A stretch of 64,000 nt of DNA from Paenibacillus castaneae (GCF_002884445.1 NZ_KZ614144.1:5961920-6025919), one strand, 5' to 3'. Positions 25,999-34,690 are shown, counted from the first letter of the stretch. The notes: generated by a model not told the origin, from the letters alone. Numbers and translations are program-made.

Positions 25999-26871
25999 AT
26001 GGATTTGGAGAAAGTCTACGCAGCTTATCGGCCGCTTCTTCATTCGATCGCATATCGGATGCTGGGCTCCTTTAGTGAAGCCGAGGATCTGGTACAGGAT
26101 GTATTTGCGGATTTCAGCCAACTGGATTCTAGTCATATCAATAATGAAAAAGCCTACTTAATACGAATGGTAACTAACCGTTCCATTAATTACAGTCAAT
26201 CCGCACGTAAGAGAAGAGAGGTTTATACAGGAGAGTGGCTGCCCGTGCCGGACGTTAGCTTCGCCTTGCAGGATCCGGCAGAGCTTTACGCTGAGCAAGA
26301 ATCACTCTCCTACGCGCTGCTTGTCACTATGGAGCAGCTGACGGCAGTCGAAAGGGCTGTATTCATTCTCAGGGAATCGCTGCAGTATGATTATGATGAG
26401 ATAGCAGCCTGCTTGCAGAAAACAGAAGCCAATTGCCGGAAAATTCTCAGCAGGGCCAAGGAAAAGCTGCAAAAAAGACGGGAAACACTTCCGCTCAATT
26501 CGGTCAAAGCGGAACCGCTCATAGACGCCTTTATGGAGGCAGCGGGCTCTGGCCATATCGAGAAGCTGGTTGCGCTATTGACGGAAGATGCGATCCTTAT
26601 TTCGGATGGCGGAGGCAAAGTGCGTGCAGCCATATTTCCCATCTTTAACAGCGCTCGCGTCATAGCTTTCTTGAAGGGTGTTATACCCAAGCACTTCCTT
26701 GGGGATGATTATCAGTACGTTCATGTTAATGGACAGATCGGCATTCTCCTCATTCAGGGGGGCATGCCAAAAAGCGTTATTAGCTTTCAGCTGGATCAGG
26801 ACGAGCGGAGGATAGAACGCATATATGTCATGATGAACCCCGATAAGCTGACGCATGTTCAGCTTCCATAG
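25999..26871 (+). CDS. ECF41-family RNA polymerase sigma factor
   Basis: Alternative sigma factor with a built-in C-terminal regulatory domain, 290 aa. The start is ATG 25999, eight bases after AAGGATGG. The ATG at 25987 overlaps that site. Sigma-2 region: YAAYRPLLHSIAYRMLGSFSEAEDLVQDVF. The linker has the ECF41 mark WLPVPDV. Sigma-4 region: LLVTMEQLTAVERAVFILRESLQYDYDEIA. The C-terminal SnoaL-like domain has DGGGKV and NPDKL, both ECF41 signatures. It is followed by the expected CMD-type target gene. No anti-sigma gene is present, as usual for ECF41. Confidence 0.93.
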   Translation: MDLEKVYAAYRPLLHSIAYRMLGSFSEAEDLVQDVFADFSQLDSSHINNEKAYLIRMVTNRSINYSQSARKRREVYTGEWLPVPDVSFALQDPAELYAEQESLSYALLVTMEQLTAVERAVFILRESLQYDYDEIAACLQKTEANCRKILSRAKEKLQKRRETLPLNSVKAEPLIDAFMEAAGSGHIEKLVALLTEDAILISDGGGKVRAAIFPIFNSARVIAFLKGVIPKHFLGDDYQYVHVNGQIGILLIQGGMPKSVISFQLDQDERRIERIYVMMNPDKLTHVQLP

Positions 26872-26920
26872 CCATAGCAGCCAAAAGCGTGTAGTTCATT
26901 TTTTTGTTTCATGGGGCTTC

Positions 26921-26947
26921 TGTCACAACCTGGTACGGTACTTTGTC
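26921..26947 (+). promoter_or_regulatory. ECF41-type promoter of the CMD/AhpD-like gene
   Basis: TGTCACA (26921-26927), a 16-base spacer and TGTC (26944-26947). The published ECF41 target pattern is TGTCACA, 16 bases, CGTC, so only one base differs. It lies between the sigma factor and the COE-type gene, exactly where ECF41 targets are found. Confidence 0.8.
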
Positions 26948-27013
26948 TTAAATGTTGAAGGATCATGCAAGCCCATTATGCCAACAAATTGGATGATAGA
27001 GGAGAATGCAACC

Positions 27014-27451
27014 ATGAAGCAAAGAACCGTTATAGCCAAAGAAATTCCCGCTGCTTATCAAGCTATGCTCGGGCTGGAGAAATATTTAGGCACCACTAGT
27101 ATTGACGCCCAACTGAAAGAACTGATTAAAATTCGCGCCTCACAAATAAACGGCTGTGCCTATTGCATTAATATGCATACGAAGGACGCTAGAGACTTAG
27201 GAGAAAGTGAGCAGCGAATATACGCACTCAGCGCTTGGCGCGATACGCCTTACTTCATGCCAGCGGAGCGGGCAGTGCTTGCCCTGACGGAATCGATTAC
27301 AGTCATTACAAAAGAGCATGTACCAGATGCGGTTTATGAGGAAGCTGCAGGCTATTTCGATAGCAAGCAGATCGGGGAGATCATTATGGCGATCGTTGCC
27401 ATCAACGCATGGAACCGTATCGCAATAAGTACGAATATGATGCCGGAATAA
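27014..27451 (+). CDS. Carboxymuconolactone decarboxylase / AhpD-like protein
   Basis: Small redox protein, 145 aa. The start is the ATG at 27014 with GAGGAGAA upstream. The longer frame begins inside the sigma-factor gene. It has the AhpD-type CXXC in IRASQINGCAYCINMHTKDAR and the family pattern ALSAWRDTPYFMPAERAVLALTE. CMD-family proteins are the most usual partner of ECF41 sigma factors (carboxymuconolactone decarboxylase, oxidoreductase or epimerase). The substrate is unknown. A peroxidase-like or alkylhydroperoxidase role is possible because of the CXXC. Confidence 0.9.
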   Translation: MKQRTVIAKEIPAAYQAMLGLEKYLGTTSIDAQLKELIKIRASQINGCAYCINMHTKDARDLGESEQRIYALSAWRDTPYFMPAERAVLALTESITVITKEHVPDAVYEEAAGYFDSKQIGEIIMAIVAINAWNRIAISTNMMPE

Positions 27452-27465
27452 ATTTTAAAATAAAT

Positions 27466-27511
27466 AAAGAGCTGTCCCGGAAGGTCAACCATGACCAAGG
27501 GACAGCTCTTT
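27466..27511. terminator. Bidirectional terminator between the CMD gene and prmC
   Basis: AAAGAGCTGTCCC/GGGACAGCTCTTT is a perfect 13-bp stem followed by TTTTTC on the plus strand and by T-rich sequence on the minus strand. It serves both converging genes. Confidence 0.9.
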
Positions 27512-27525
27512 TTCTATGCATATAA

Positions 27526-28494
27526 TTATAGCTGCGACTTTACCGCGATGACATGACGCTCAATTCCGGCGTAATCGCTGATGATGCGTATGTCATCCCA
27601 TTGCCCCATGCTGCGCATCATGTCTGCGACAATACGCGGCTGGCCCATGCCGAGCTCGAATGCGACGATGCTAGGCATTTGCGCGAGCAGCGGAAGCTGC
27701 TCCAGCATGCGGCGGTAAGGCACCAAGCCGTCCGCCCCGCCTTCCAGCGCGAGATGCGGCTCATAGTCGCGCACTTCGCGCTGCAGGCCTGCCATATCCG
27801 CCGCCGGAATGTACGGCGGATTGGATACGAGCACGTCTATGCGAAGCAAGTCGTGCGAGTTAGAGCTTTGCTCATGCCGAGGTATGAACGGCATGAGCAG
27901 GTCGCCCTGCACGAATGTAATTCGGTCCGCCGCCTCATGGCGGACCGCGTTCGTGCGGGCGACTGCCAGCGCATCCGGCGATAGGTCGGATGCGCTGACG
28001 CGCCAAGCGTGACGCTGCGCAGCGAGCGTCACGGCGATGGCGCCGCTGCCTGTGCCGACGTCAACAATCGTCGGCGATTGCTCTCCTGCGGCGATTGCTA
28101 AACCGCCCGCCGCAGAAGGCCAAATAAGGTCGGCTGCATCCAGCACCGCCTCAACAAGCAGCTCCGTCTCAGGCCGAGGAATGAGCACCGCTGGCGAGAC
28201 GGCAAAAGGCCGTCCATAAAACCATTGCTCACCAATCATGTATTGGACGGGCTCCCCAAGCGCTTTGCGCCTTACAAGCTGTTCCCATTTGGCGAGCTTA
28301 TCCGCGGGAAATGGATCGCCGCCGTCACGAAGCAGTACCCCGCGGTCCATTCCGAGCAGATGCATGAGCAGCAGATCAGCATTATTGCGCGGCTCTTCTA
28401 CTTCCTCAGCTTTGAATAGTGCAGTGGCGCGCATACTTGCCTCACGAATCGTCAATGGCAGCGTGAACCAAGGACCGTCTTTTATATCATTCAT
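27526..28494 (-). CDS. prmC: Peptide chain release factor N5-glutamine methyltransferase
   Basis: Methylates the Gln of the GGQ motif in PrfA/PrfB using SAM, 322 aa. The N-terminal helical domain (PRNNADLLLMHLLGMDR, EPVQYMIGEQWFYGRPF) is followed by a Rossmann methyltransferase fold with VDVGTGSGAIAVTLA and the catalytic VSNPPYIP. It lies 113 bases after its substrate gene prfA, the usual arrangement. Confidence 0.95.
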   Translation of the reverse strand: MNDIKDGPWFTLPLTIREASMRATALFKAEEVEEPRNNADLLLMHLLGMDRGVLLRDGGDPFPADKLAKWEQLVRRKALGEPVQYMIGEQWFYGRPFAVSPAVLIPRPETELLVEAVLDAADLIWPSAAGGLAIAAGEQSPTIVDVGTGSGAIAVTLAAQRHAWRVSASDLSPDALAVARTNAVRHEAADRITFVQGDLLMPFIPRHEQSSNSHDLLRIDVLVSNPPYIPAADMAGLQREVRDYEPHLALEGGADGLVPYRRMLEQLPLLAQMPSIVAFELGMGQPRIVADMMRSMGQWDDIRIISDYAGIERHVIAVKSQL

Positions 28495-28607
28495 TCCTTC
28501 ACCGCTCCTTCAACGGGTAAAACCCTCACGTCATTGCCCTAATCATAACAAAGCGCCAGACCGCTGTCTGCTTGTGTTAAGCATCCAGCGACCCAGCGCA
28601 ATCTTCA

Positions 28608-29678
28608 TTAAGCCATTTCACGTTCCATTAGATCAGCCTGCTCAGCAATCGTGAGCGATGATATAACTTCCGTAAGATCGCCGTTCATAACCGCATCAAG
28701 CTTATGCAGCGTCAATCCGATCCGGTGATCTGTTACACGGCTTTGCGGGAAATTGTATGTGCGAATACGCTCACTGCGATCGCCAGTACCAACCTTGCTC
28801 TTCCGCTCGCCCGCATATTTCGCTTCTTCCTCTTGACGGCGTACATCCGAAATACGAGCGCGAAGCACGGCAAGAGCCTTCGCTTTGTTCTCGTTCTGGG
28901 ATTTGCCATCCTGACAAGTTGCCATGATACCCGTTGGAACGTGAAGTACACGAACCGCGGATTTCGTTGTATTAACGGATTGACCGCCTGCTCCGCTGGA
29001 ACAGAACGTATCAACACGAATATCCTTGTCTAAAATTTCAATCTCCACATCTTCAACTTCCGGCATAACAGCTACCGTCGAAGTTGAGGTATGAATGCGT
29101 CCGCCTGATTCCGTCACCGGAATACGCTGAACACGATGTGCGCCGCTCTCAAACTTCAGTTTGCTGTACGCGCCTTTGCCCGTCACCATGAAGATAACCT
29201 CTTTAAAACCACCGACGTCATTCTCGCTAAAGTCCATAAGCTCTGTGCGCCAGCCTTGTGTGTCAGCAAACTTCGTATACATGCGATAGAGCTCATATGC
29301 GAACAATGCTGCTTCATCACCGCCGGCAGCACCCCGAATTTCAACGATAACGTTCTTATCATCATTCGGGTCCTTCGGTAGCAATAGGATGTGAATTTTC
29401 TCATCAAGCTCAGCTTGGCGCTCGCTTAATTCGTCAATTTCCATCTTTACCATTTCACGCATTTCGTCATCGAGCTTCTCTGCCTGCATTACTTTGGCAT
29501 CTGCAAGCTGCTCGGTAACTTGTTTATATTCCGTAAAGGCATCATATGCCTCTTGTAAATCAGACTGTTCCTTGGAAAGCTCTCTAAGCCGTTTGGGATC
29601 ACTGGATACATCCGGATCACACAACAGCTCGCTCAGCTTCTCATACCGGTCTGCGAGTGCTTCTAAACGGTCAAACAC
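28608..29678 (-). CDS. prfA: Peptide chain release factor 1
   Basis: Recognises UAA and UAG stop codons and releases the peptide. The GTG at 29678 is preferred (MFDRLEALADRYEKL, 356 aa), seven bases from AGAGGTG and in line with known RF1 N-termini. The ATG two codons earlier touches that site. The GGQ loop is in SSGAGGQSVNTTKSAVR, and the anticodon-like PAT-type tripeptide region precedes it. Its promoter is an extended -10 at 29716-29724. Confidence 0.95.
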   Translation of the reverse strand: MFDRLEALADRYEKLSELLCDPDVSSDPKRLRELSKEQSDLQEAYDAFTEYKQVTEQLADAKVMQAEKLDDEMREMVKMEIDELSERQAELDEKIHILLLPKDPNDDKNVIVEIRGAAGGDEAALFAYELYRMYTKFADTQGWRTELMDFSENDVGGFKEVIFMVTGKGAYSKLKFESGAHRVQRIPVTESGGRIHTSTSTVAVMPEVEDVEIEILDKDIRVDTFCSSGAGGQSVNTTKSAVRVLHVPTGIMATCQDGKSQNENKAKALAVLRARISDVRRQEEEAKYAGERKSKVGTGDRSERIRTYNFPQSRVTDHRIGLTLHKLDAVMNGDLTEVISSLTIAEQADLMEREMA

Positions 29679-29715
29679 GATCATTCACCTCTGTTTATTC
29701 CATTAGGATATGTTT

Positions 29716-29724
29716 ATTATAGCA
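29716..29724 (-). promoter_or_regulatory. Extended -10 promoter of prfA-prmC
   Basis: TGCTATAAT on the minus strand, 38 bases before the prfA start. No clear -35 is visible. Confidence 0.55.
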
Positions 29725-29947
29725 TATCAGCGGCTTAGTATCGACAGATGGTTTGCACAAAACTATAGGTAAACCACACCACCGCATGAGCCAATTTCAC
29801 GTCTAAAAAAACGTTAATAGCTCTTCCCTTCATATGCTCTTCAAGCACTTTTTGCTACTGCCCGGAGCCAGAGCCTAAAAGCAGCAACAAAACCCCATAA
29901 GCGCAAGCAAATGCTGCACCTACAGGGCTATAGCTTTTCCAATCTAT

Positions 29948-31048
29948 CTACACATTAAAACGGAAATGGACAACGTCGCCATCACGCACAACATATTCCT
30001 TGCCCTCAAGACGAACCTGTCCCTTCTCGCGAGCCGCCACCATGGAGCCGGCAGCTGCAAGATCAGTAAAGGAAACAACCTCAGCACGAATAAATCCGCG
30101 TTCGAAGTCAGTATGAATAACACCAGCAGCTTGCGGCGCTTTCGTTCCTTTGCGAATCGTCCATGCGCGAACCTCTTGTACGCCTGCCGTGAAATAAGTG
30201 TACAAGCCCAATAATTTATAGGCAGCGCTAATTAAACGATTCAAGCCGGATTCAGACATTCCCAGCTCCTGAATAAACATTTCTTTGTCTTCGCCCTCAA
30301 GCTCAGCAATTTCCGCTTCTACTTTCGCGCTGATCGGCACAACTTCTGCGCCTTCTTCTGCCGCGAATTCACGAACGCGCTGCACATATTCATTGCCGTC
30401 AGAGTTCGAAACCTCATCCTCACTCACGTTAGCTGCATAAAGTACCGTCTTCATCGTCAGCAAATGCAAATCACGAACAAGCAGCTTCTCATCATCGCTA
30501 AGGTCTAAGCTGCGTGCAGGCTTATCGTTGTATAGAGCTTCTTTGATTCGTTCAAGCACTTCAATCTCTTGCGCAACCTTCTTGTCGCCGCCCTTAAGAT
30601 TTTTGCGTGAACGCTCAATTTTTTTGTCAACGGAATCAATATCCGCCAAAATGAGCTCCAAATTAATCGTTTGAATATCGCTGATCGGATCTACTTTACC
30701 CGAAACATGGGTGATGTTATCGTCCTGGAAGCAACGCACAACATGAACAATCGCATCCACCTCACGGATATGCGCCAGAAACTTGTTGCCCAGTCCTTCG
30801 CCTTTGCTCGCGCCTGCTACCAGACCGGCAATATCAACAAATTCGAAAGCTGTCGGAACAATGCTCTTCGGAACAACAAGCTCTACCAGCTTGTCCAAAC
30901 GCTCATCCGGAACCTCAACAACGCCTACGTTTGGATCTATTGTACAAAACGGATAGTTGGCAGATTCTGCTCCTGCCTGTGTAATTGCGTTAAACAATGT
31001 CGATTTGCCGACGTTCGGCAAACCTACGATACCTGCTTTTAAAGCCAT
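29948..31048 (-). CDS. ychF: Redox-regulated ATPase YchF (Obg family)
   Basis: Ribosome-associated P-loop ATPase, 366 aa. G1 GLPNVGKSTLFNAITQA and the G3 stretch FVDIAGLVAGASKGEGLGN are intact. The C-terminal TGS domain ends with EGKEYVVRDGDVVHFRFNV, the family hallmark. The AGGGGTG site and a TATAAT (31097..31092, minus strand) lie just upstream. It is separate from the prfA operon. I see only weak hairpins after the stop. Confidence 0.96.
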   Translation of the reverse strand: MALKAGIVGLPNVGKSTLFNAITQAGAESANYPFCTIDPNVGVVEVPDERLDKLVELVVPKSIVPTAFEFVDIAGLVAGASKGEGLGNKFLAHIREVDAIVHVVRCFQDDNITHVSGKVDPISDIQTINLELILADIDSVDKKIERSRKNLKGGDKKVAQEIEVLERIKEALYNDKPARSLDLSDDEKLLVRDLHLLTMKTVLYAANVSEDEVSNSDGNEYVQRVREFAAEEGAEVVPISAKVEAEIAELEGEDKEMFIQELGMSESGLNRLISAAYKLLGLYTYFTAGVQEVRAWTIRKGTKAPQAAGVIHTDFERGFIRAEVVSFTDLAAAGSMVAAREKGQVRLEGKEYVVRDGDVVHFRFNV

Positions 31049-31255
31049 CTATTAGACACCCCTATTTTCCCGAAAGTAAACAACTCCCGATATTATACCC
31101 TAGAAGCACCCACATTGAAAGGGTTATGAGGGGACAGCGGGCATAGGCAACCTGCCCGGAACGACCCACCCCCTAATTGGTTGAGATTTGCTCGCTGCTT
31201 TAAACTGGTTTTAAGGATGTTCAGCGCGGTTGAGGAAATACTACCATAGCGCGTT

Positions 31256-31269
31256 ATGGCATATGCCAT
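31256..31269. repeat. 14-bp palindrome and GCCATATGC repeats before the 47-aa gene
   Basis: ATGGCATATGCCAT is a perfect 14-bp palindrome. The GCCATATGC word recurs at about 31291-31299, and GTGCATGTGC lies between. The block ends about 30 bases before the ribosome binding site of the small gene, so it could be an operator or leader structure. Confidence 0.5.
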
Positions 31270-31334
31270 ATGCTTTGTGCATGTGCTTTATGCCATATGC
31301 CTTGTACTCACAGGCTTTCGGAGGAGGTGACGAT

Positions 31335-31478
31335 ATGGAAAATCAGACGCATAAGGGCAACTACAAAGGAACAACACACATGAAAGCAAAAAATCAAGAT
31401 ATGGCGTTCGTCAATGACACGATTGAGGATACCAAGTCCGTCTCTAACTTTAGATCAAAGAATAAAAAAACCGACTAG
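31335..31478 (+). CDS. Small hydrophilic protein (47 aa), unknown function
   Basis: ATG 31335 is preceded by GGAGGAGGTGACGAT, one of the strongest ribosome binding sites in the window, which argues that this short frame is translated. The protein is hydrophilic, starts MENQTHKGNYKGTTHMKAKNQ, has acidic and basic patches, no Cys and no membrane helix. A strong terminator follows 9 bases after the stop. I do not recognise it. The longer in-frame extension upstream lacks a site of its own and covers the palindromic repeats. Confidence 0.65.
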   Translation: MENQTHKGNYKGTTHMKAKNQDMAFVNDTIEDTKSVSNFRSKNKKTD

Positions 31479-31486
31479 TCAAAATC

Positions 31487-31531
31487 AAAAGCCAAGACCA
31501 TCCAGTGCGCAACTGGTCGGTCTTGGCTTTT
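31487..31531. terminator. Bidirectional terminator between the small gene and the GT39-like gene
   Basis: AAAAGCCAAGACC/GGTCTTGGCTTTT forms a 13-bp stem, with an inner CCAGT/ACTGG helix. T-rich sequence follows on both strands. It closes the converging transcripts. Confidence 0.85.
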
Positions 31532-31539
31532 GTGAACGG

Positions 31540-32799
31540 CTAAACAGCTTTTCTCCGAGATGTATAAGTCCCTATTTTCTGCAAAATAGTAATGCCTAGC
31601 CAGGATGTTAAAATAATAAACAACGGCATGACCGTAAAGTTATATCGATACTCTGGCACAAATAACAGGCGGATCATAGACATGATAATGATGACAACAG
31701 CAATCATCACAGCAGGATGCCTCCAGCGCCAGACGAGCATGAGCAGCGGAATAATACTGCCGTATACGATGAGCTGATGGAAATTATGGGCCTTCGGATA
31801 AAAATAGCCCGGCTCATGTCCAGAACCGAAGAACATACGATTATACGTATATTCAAGCTTCCCTACCGTGAACCATTTCACATACTTCCAAGTTTGCTGC
31901 GTAAAGCCAGCTTTGATGCGGGCCCATGCATATTCATTCTGTGACATGCCGTTCTGCACAACAATCTTATCCGTGTAATCTTTGTTGGGGTATGTGCCCG
32001 CTTTGAATGGATTGGACTGCGAAGCAGTGAGTACAAATTCATTCAGCGATACCACATTTCGAATCCACCATGGCAGCATAACTGCTGACAAGCAAAGACC
32101 CGTAATAACCCCTAATAAAGCCACTTTTTTGAAGACAGCTAGCTTTGATGTTCTAACCGCAGCCCCGTCAGTGCTCCGTTTATACCATTGCTGTAACAAA
32201 AACACACCATACAAGGGCACGAACAGCGGCATAAACTCTGCTCGCACAAGAACAGTTAGTCCTAATATGATGCCTGCAAATGCCGCATCCCGCTTTCGCT
32301 GTGTACGAAAGGCATACATCTGCATAGATAAATAGGCCATTAATAAAAATAACGCAAGCGTTTCGGTAAGAATAGCTCCGTTCGCCCAAATAAAAGGAAG
32401 ATAGATCGCACTCACAAATAAAGCAACAATAGCTACCCATTTATTTCGCGTTGCTTGCATGGCGATTGTATAAATTAAAGCCATGGAACCTAGGCTTATC
32501 AGCACCTGTGCCCAGCGGATAAGCGGAAAAGGCTCTACTCCGATCTGATCTGCCACAATATACATCCCTGTCATAAACAGTGGAAATCCCGGCGTTACTT
32601 GTGCATTGGGAATTTCTCCCTTATATGCGTAGACGCCTGTATCAAGAAGTCTATGCACCATTTCATTATAATACTTCGTATCATGCGAGACCGTATGCCT
32701 AACTGACGTTAAGAAATCAGCCCGAAGATAAAAACCAAGAATAAAAATGAGAATGACCAAAATCGAAAATATTTTGTTTTTCTTTACCCATTCCACCAC
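31540..32799 (-). CDS. GT39/ArnT-like membrane glycosyltransferase
   Basis: Predicted GT-C-fold glycosyltransferase, 419 aa with about ten membrane helices. An Asp-containing first extracytoplasmic loop (SVRHTVSHDTKYYNEMVHRLLDTG) matches the acidic catalytic loop of PMT/ArnT-type enzymes. These use polyprenyl-phosphate sugars as donors outside the membrane. The start is GTG 32799, ten bases after GGAGG. It is the last gene of a four-gene cassette with GT2, DUF2304 and EmrE-like genes. The acceptor is unknown and may be a wall polymer or a surface protein. Confidence 0.82.
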   Translation of the reverse strand: MVEWVKKNKIFSILVILIFILGFYLRADFLTSVRHTVSHDTKYYNEMVHRLLDTGVYAYKGEIPNAQVTPGFPLFMTGMYIVADQIGVEPFPLIRWAQVLISLGSMALIYTIAMQATRNKWVAIVALFVSAIYLPFIWANGAILTETLALFLLMAYLSMQMYAFRTQRKRDAAFAGIILGLTVLVRAEFMPLFVPLYGVFLLQQWYKRSTDGAAVRTSKLAVFKKVALLGVITGLCLSAVMLPWWIRNVVSLNEFVLTASQSNPFKAGTYPNKDYTDKIVVQNGMSQNEYAWARIKAGFTQQTWKYVKWFTVGKLEYTYNRMFFGSGHEPGYFYPKAHNFHQLIVYGSIIPLLMLVWRWRHPAVMIAVVIIIMSMIRLLFVPEYRYNFTVMPLFIILTSWLGITILQKIGTYTSRRKAV

Positions 32800-32840
32800 G
32801 TTCGTTAATCCTCCTCAATCCGTGCAGCATGAAAGAAGAC

Positions 32841-33185
32841 CTATTTCCAGGCGAGCACAATAACTCCCAGCAAAATAATTGCAGCACCAATCCATCTTTG
32901 CATCGGCACCGATTCGTGAAAGATGAATACTGCAGCAACCAAAGCGATGACATATGCCATGCTTTGCAGTGGATACGCTAAGCTTAGCGGAAGCTTCTTT
33001 AGTACGTATAGCCATAAAACGGTCGCAATTCCGTACAATACAAGACCTGACCAAATATGCGGCGACCATAGCAGCGAAACCCAAGAATCGCCTTTGGTCG
33101 TATCAAGCTTGTTCATACCCGCTTTCCATAACAGCTGCCCTGAGACCAGCAGCAATATATTCAGAAATAAAACAATATATGGCAT
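32841..33185 (-). CDS. EamA/SMR-like small transporter (ArnE-type flippase candidate)
   Basis: Four-helix protein of 114 aa with the EmrE-like layout (LLLVSGQLLWKAGMNKL, PLSLAYPLQSMAYVIALVAAVFIFHESV, GAAIILLGVIVLAWK). It shares one base with the DUF2304 stop (TAATG), so it is coupled to it. Between a GT2 synthase and a GT39-like transferase the most likely job is flipping the polyprenyl-phosphate sugar, as ArnE/F do in Gram-negatives. Multidrug export is the alternative, but the context argues against it. Confidence 0.78.
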   Translation of the reverse strand: MPYIVLFLNILLLVSGQLLWKAGMNKLDTTKGDSWVSLLWSPHIWSGLVLYGIATVLWLYVLKKLPLSLAYPLQSMAYVIALVAAVFIFHESVPMQRWIGAAIILLGVIVLAWK

Positions 33186-33529
33186 TACGAATCCGACCTC
33201 TTCCGTTCATGCAATTCATGATGCAGAATGCCTAGCTCTTGGGTAAGGCGAATGACCTTTTCCGATAACTTCGAAACGATAACGGTAAGATGAAGAATTA
33301 ACATAATGCAGAACAAAATACCGACCAGAAACAATAACGCCGGCGCATAGGCAATGCCGATCGCATGGGCCAGTGAATCAATAATTTGAATACGCACAGA
33401 CAATATAAGCATGACAACACCAAACAACAGCCATAGCATTGAATACTGCTCACGAAGCAATCTGCGATTAATTAACATAATCAGCACAATTAAGAAAACG
33501 ACACTTGTGATAATCCACAAGGCTTGCAT
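33185..33529 (-). CDS. DUF2304 membrane protein
   Basis: Three hydrophobic helices (LWIITSVVFLIVLIMLI, MLWLLFGVVMLILSV, YAPALLFLVGILFCIMLILHLTVIV) followed by a charged coiled-coil tail ending LTQELGILHHELHERKR. This is the DUF2304 layout, and such genes commonly sit next to polyprenol-phosphate glycosyltransferases. The start is the ATG at 33529 with AAGGAGG upstream (114 aa). The longer frame is rejected. It probably assists the GT2 enzyme or the flippase. Confidence 0.8.
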   Translation of the reverse strand: MQALWIITSVVFLIVLIMLINRRLLREQYSMLWLLFGVVMLILSVRIQIIDSLAHAIGIAYAPALLFLVGILFCIMLILHLTVIVSKLSEKVIRLTQELGILHHELHERKRSDS

Positions 33530-33613
33530 TGTGTATCCTCCTTCAAATTTGCGAAGCAAAAATCTCTTCGTAATGGGCAGCTTCGTTTCGAACAGCAAAA
33601 CGATTATTATGTT

Positions 33614-34390
33614 TTAAGCCTCAATGGGCTTGATTGCTTTAAGGCTTCGAATGAACAACGCAAGAATAACTTTAATCATATAATACACAGATCTCATTGC
33701 ATTTATTGATGATTTACCGCCTGTGCGGGCTTCCATAACGACCGCGACCTCGCTTGTACGCAGTCCACTGCGATGAATGAGTACAATGGAATCCACTTCA
33801 GGATAATCTGTCGCATAATCGCTTTGGAATACGGCAATCGCACGCTTGTTGGCAGCACGAAAGCCCGATGTTACATCAAGTACACGCTTGTGTGTCATCG
33901 CACTAACAATCGTAGACAATATTTTAATGCCTGCTCTTCTCGAAGCAGACGACAGAAAGCCAGTTTGCTCAATAAACCTTGAGCCGATTGCAAGATCTGC
34001 TTGACCGCTTAGTACGGGCTCCAAAATGAGATGAAGTTGTTCCGCCTTGTGCTGCCCATCTCCATCCACTTGAATAGCTACATCATAACCATACCGATGT
34101 GCATAGCGATATCCGGTTTGCATTGCACCGCCGATCCCAAGATTGGTCGGAAGTGTTATTACGGAGGCACCGCTTGCTTCCGCTACCTCGCGAGTCCTGT
34201 CCTTCGAGCCATCGTTGATAACTAGAATATGAGCGGACGGGCAATGCGTCTTCACATCCTGAATGACTTGGCTAATGCTATGCTCTTCATTATAAGCAGG
34301 TATAATAATTAATATTTTTGAAGACGAAAGATCTTGCCGCAGAGACTCTCCGGTTCGTATGCCGTCCTTTTTCGTCAAGACTGCGTTCAC
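33614..34390 (-). CDS. Polyprenyl-phosphate glycosyltransferase, family 2 (DPM1-like)
   Basis: Soluble GT2 enzyme, 258 aa, that should load a sugar onto undecaprenyl phosphate. GT-A motifs: IIIPAYNEEHSISQVIQDV, VINDGSKDRT, and the metal-binding VDGDGQHKAEQL. A single C-terminal hydrophobic stretch (YYMIKVILALFIRSL) may be a membrane anchor. The start is GTG 34390. It is the first gene of the cassette, behind an inverted repeat that overlaps its promoter. Confidence 0.9.
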   Translation of the reverse strand: MNAVLTKKDGIRTGESLRQDLSSSKILIIIPAYNEEHSISQVIQDVKTHCPSAHILVINDGSKDRTREVAEASGASVITLPTNLGIGGAMQTGYRYAHRYGYDVAIQVDGDGQHKAEQLHLILEPVLSGQADLAIGSRFIEQTGFLSSASRRAGIKILSTIVSAMTHKRVLDVTSGFRAANKRAIAVFQSDYATDYPEVDSIVLIHRSGLRTSEVAVVMEARTGGKSSINAMRSVYYMIKVILALFIRSLKAIKPIEA

Positions 34391-34446
34391 TCCATCACCA
34401 CTCCATAATTCTTAGTTTTGTCACGTCGCTGTGCACAATTTATATT

Positions 34447-34476
34447 AATTCTACTAGAGTTCATTAGTAGAAAGCA
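34447..34476 (-). promoter_or_regulatory. Promoter with inverted-repeat operator for the glycan cassette
   Basis: TTCTACTA (34449-34456) and TAGTAGAA (34465-34472) are perfect 8-bp arms around an 8-base spacer. On the minus strand they fill the spacer and -10 region of TTGCTT, 18 bases, TAGAAT. A bound repressor would block this promoter. The regulator is unknown. Confidence 0.55.
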
Positions 34477-34607
34477 ACAGATAAAGTCCTTTTATACGCT
34501 TAAGATTCCCTTAAGTTTTCATAATTACTTGTTTAATTACCTTGATTTTTACATGACAATTTCTTCCTATTATGCCAACATCATTAAGTAGATTTGTTCG
34601 TAATCAG

Positions 34608-34658
34608 AAAAAAATACCGCCTGGAGTTTCAGCCTTTGACTGATTCCAGACGATATTT
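34608..34658 (-). terminator. Terminator of trxA
   Basis: CGTCTGGAATCAG pairs with CTGAAACTCCAGGCG (minus strand, with small mismatches) and is followed by TTTTTTT, 30 bases past the trxA stop. Confidence 0.8.
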
Positions 34659-34690
34659 AGACGTGTATTCTTATAATAAGGTTGCTGCGC

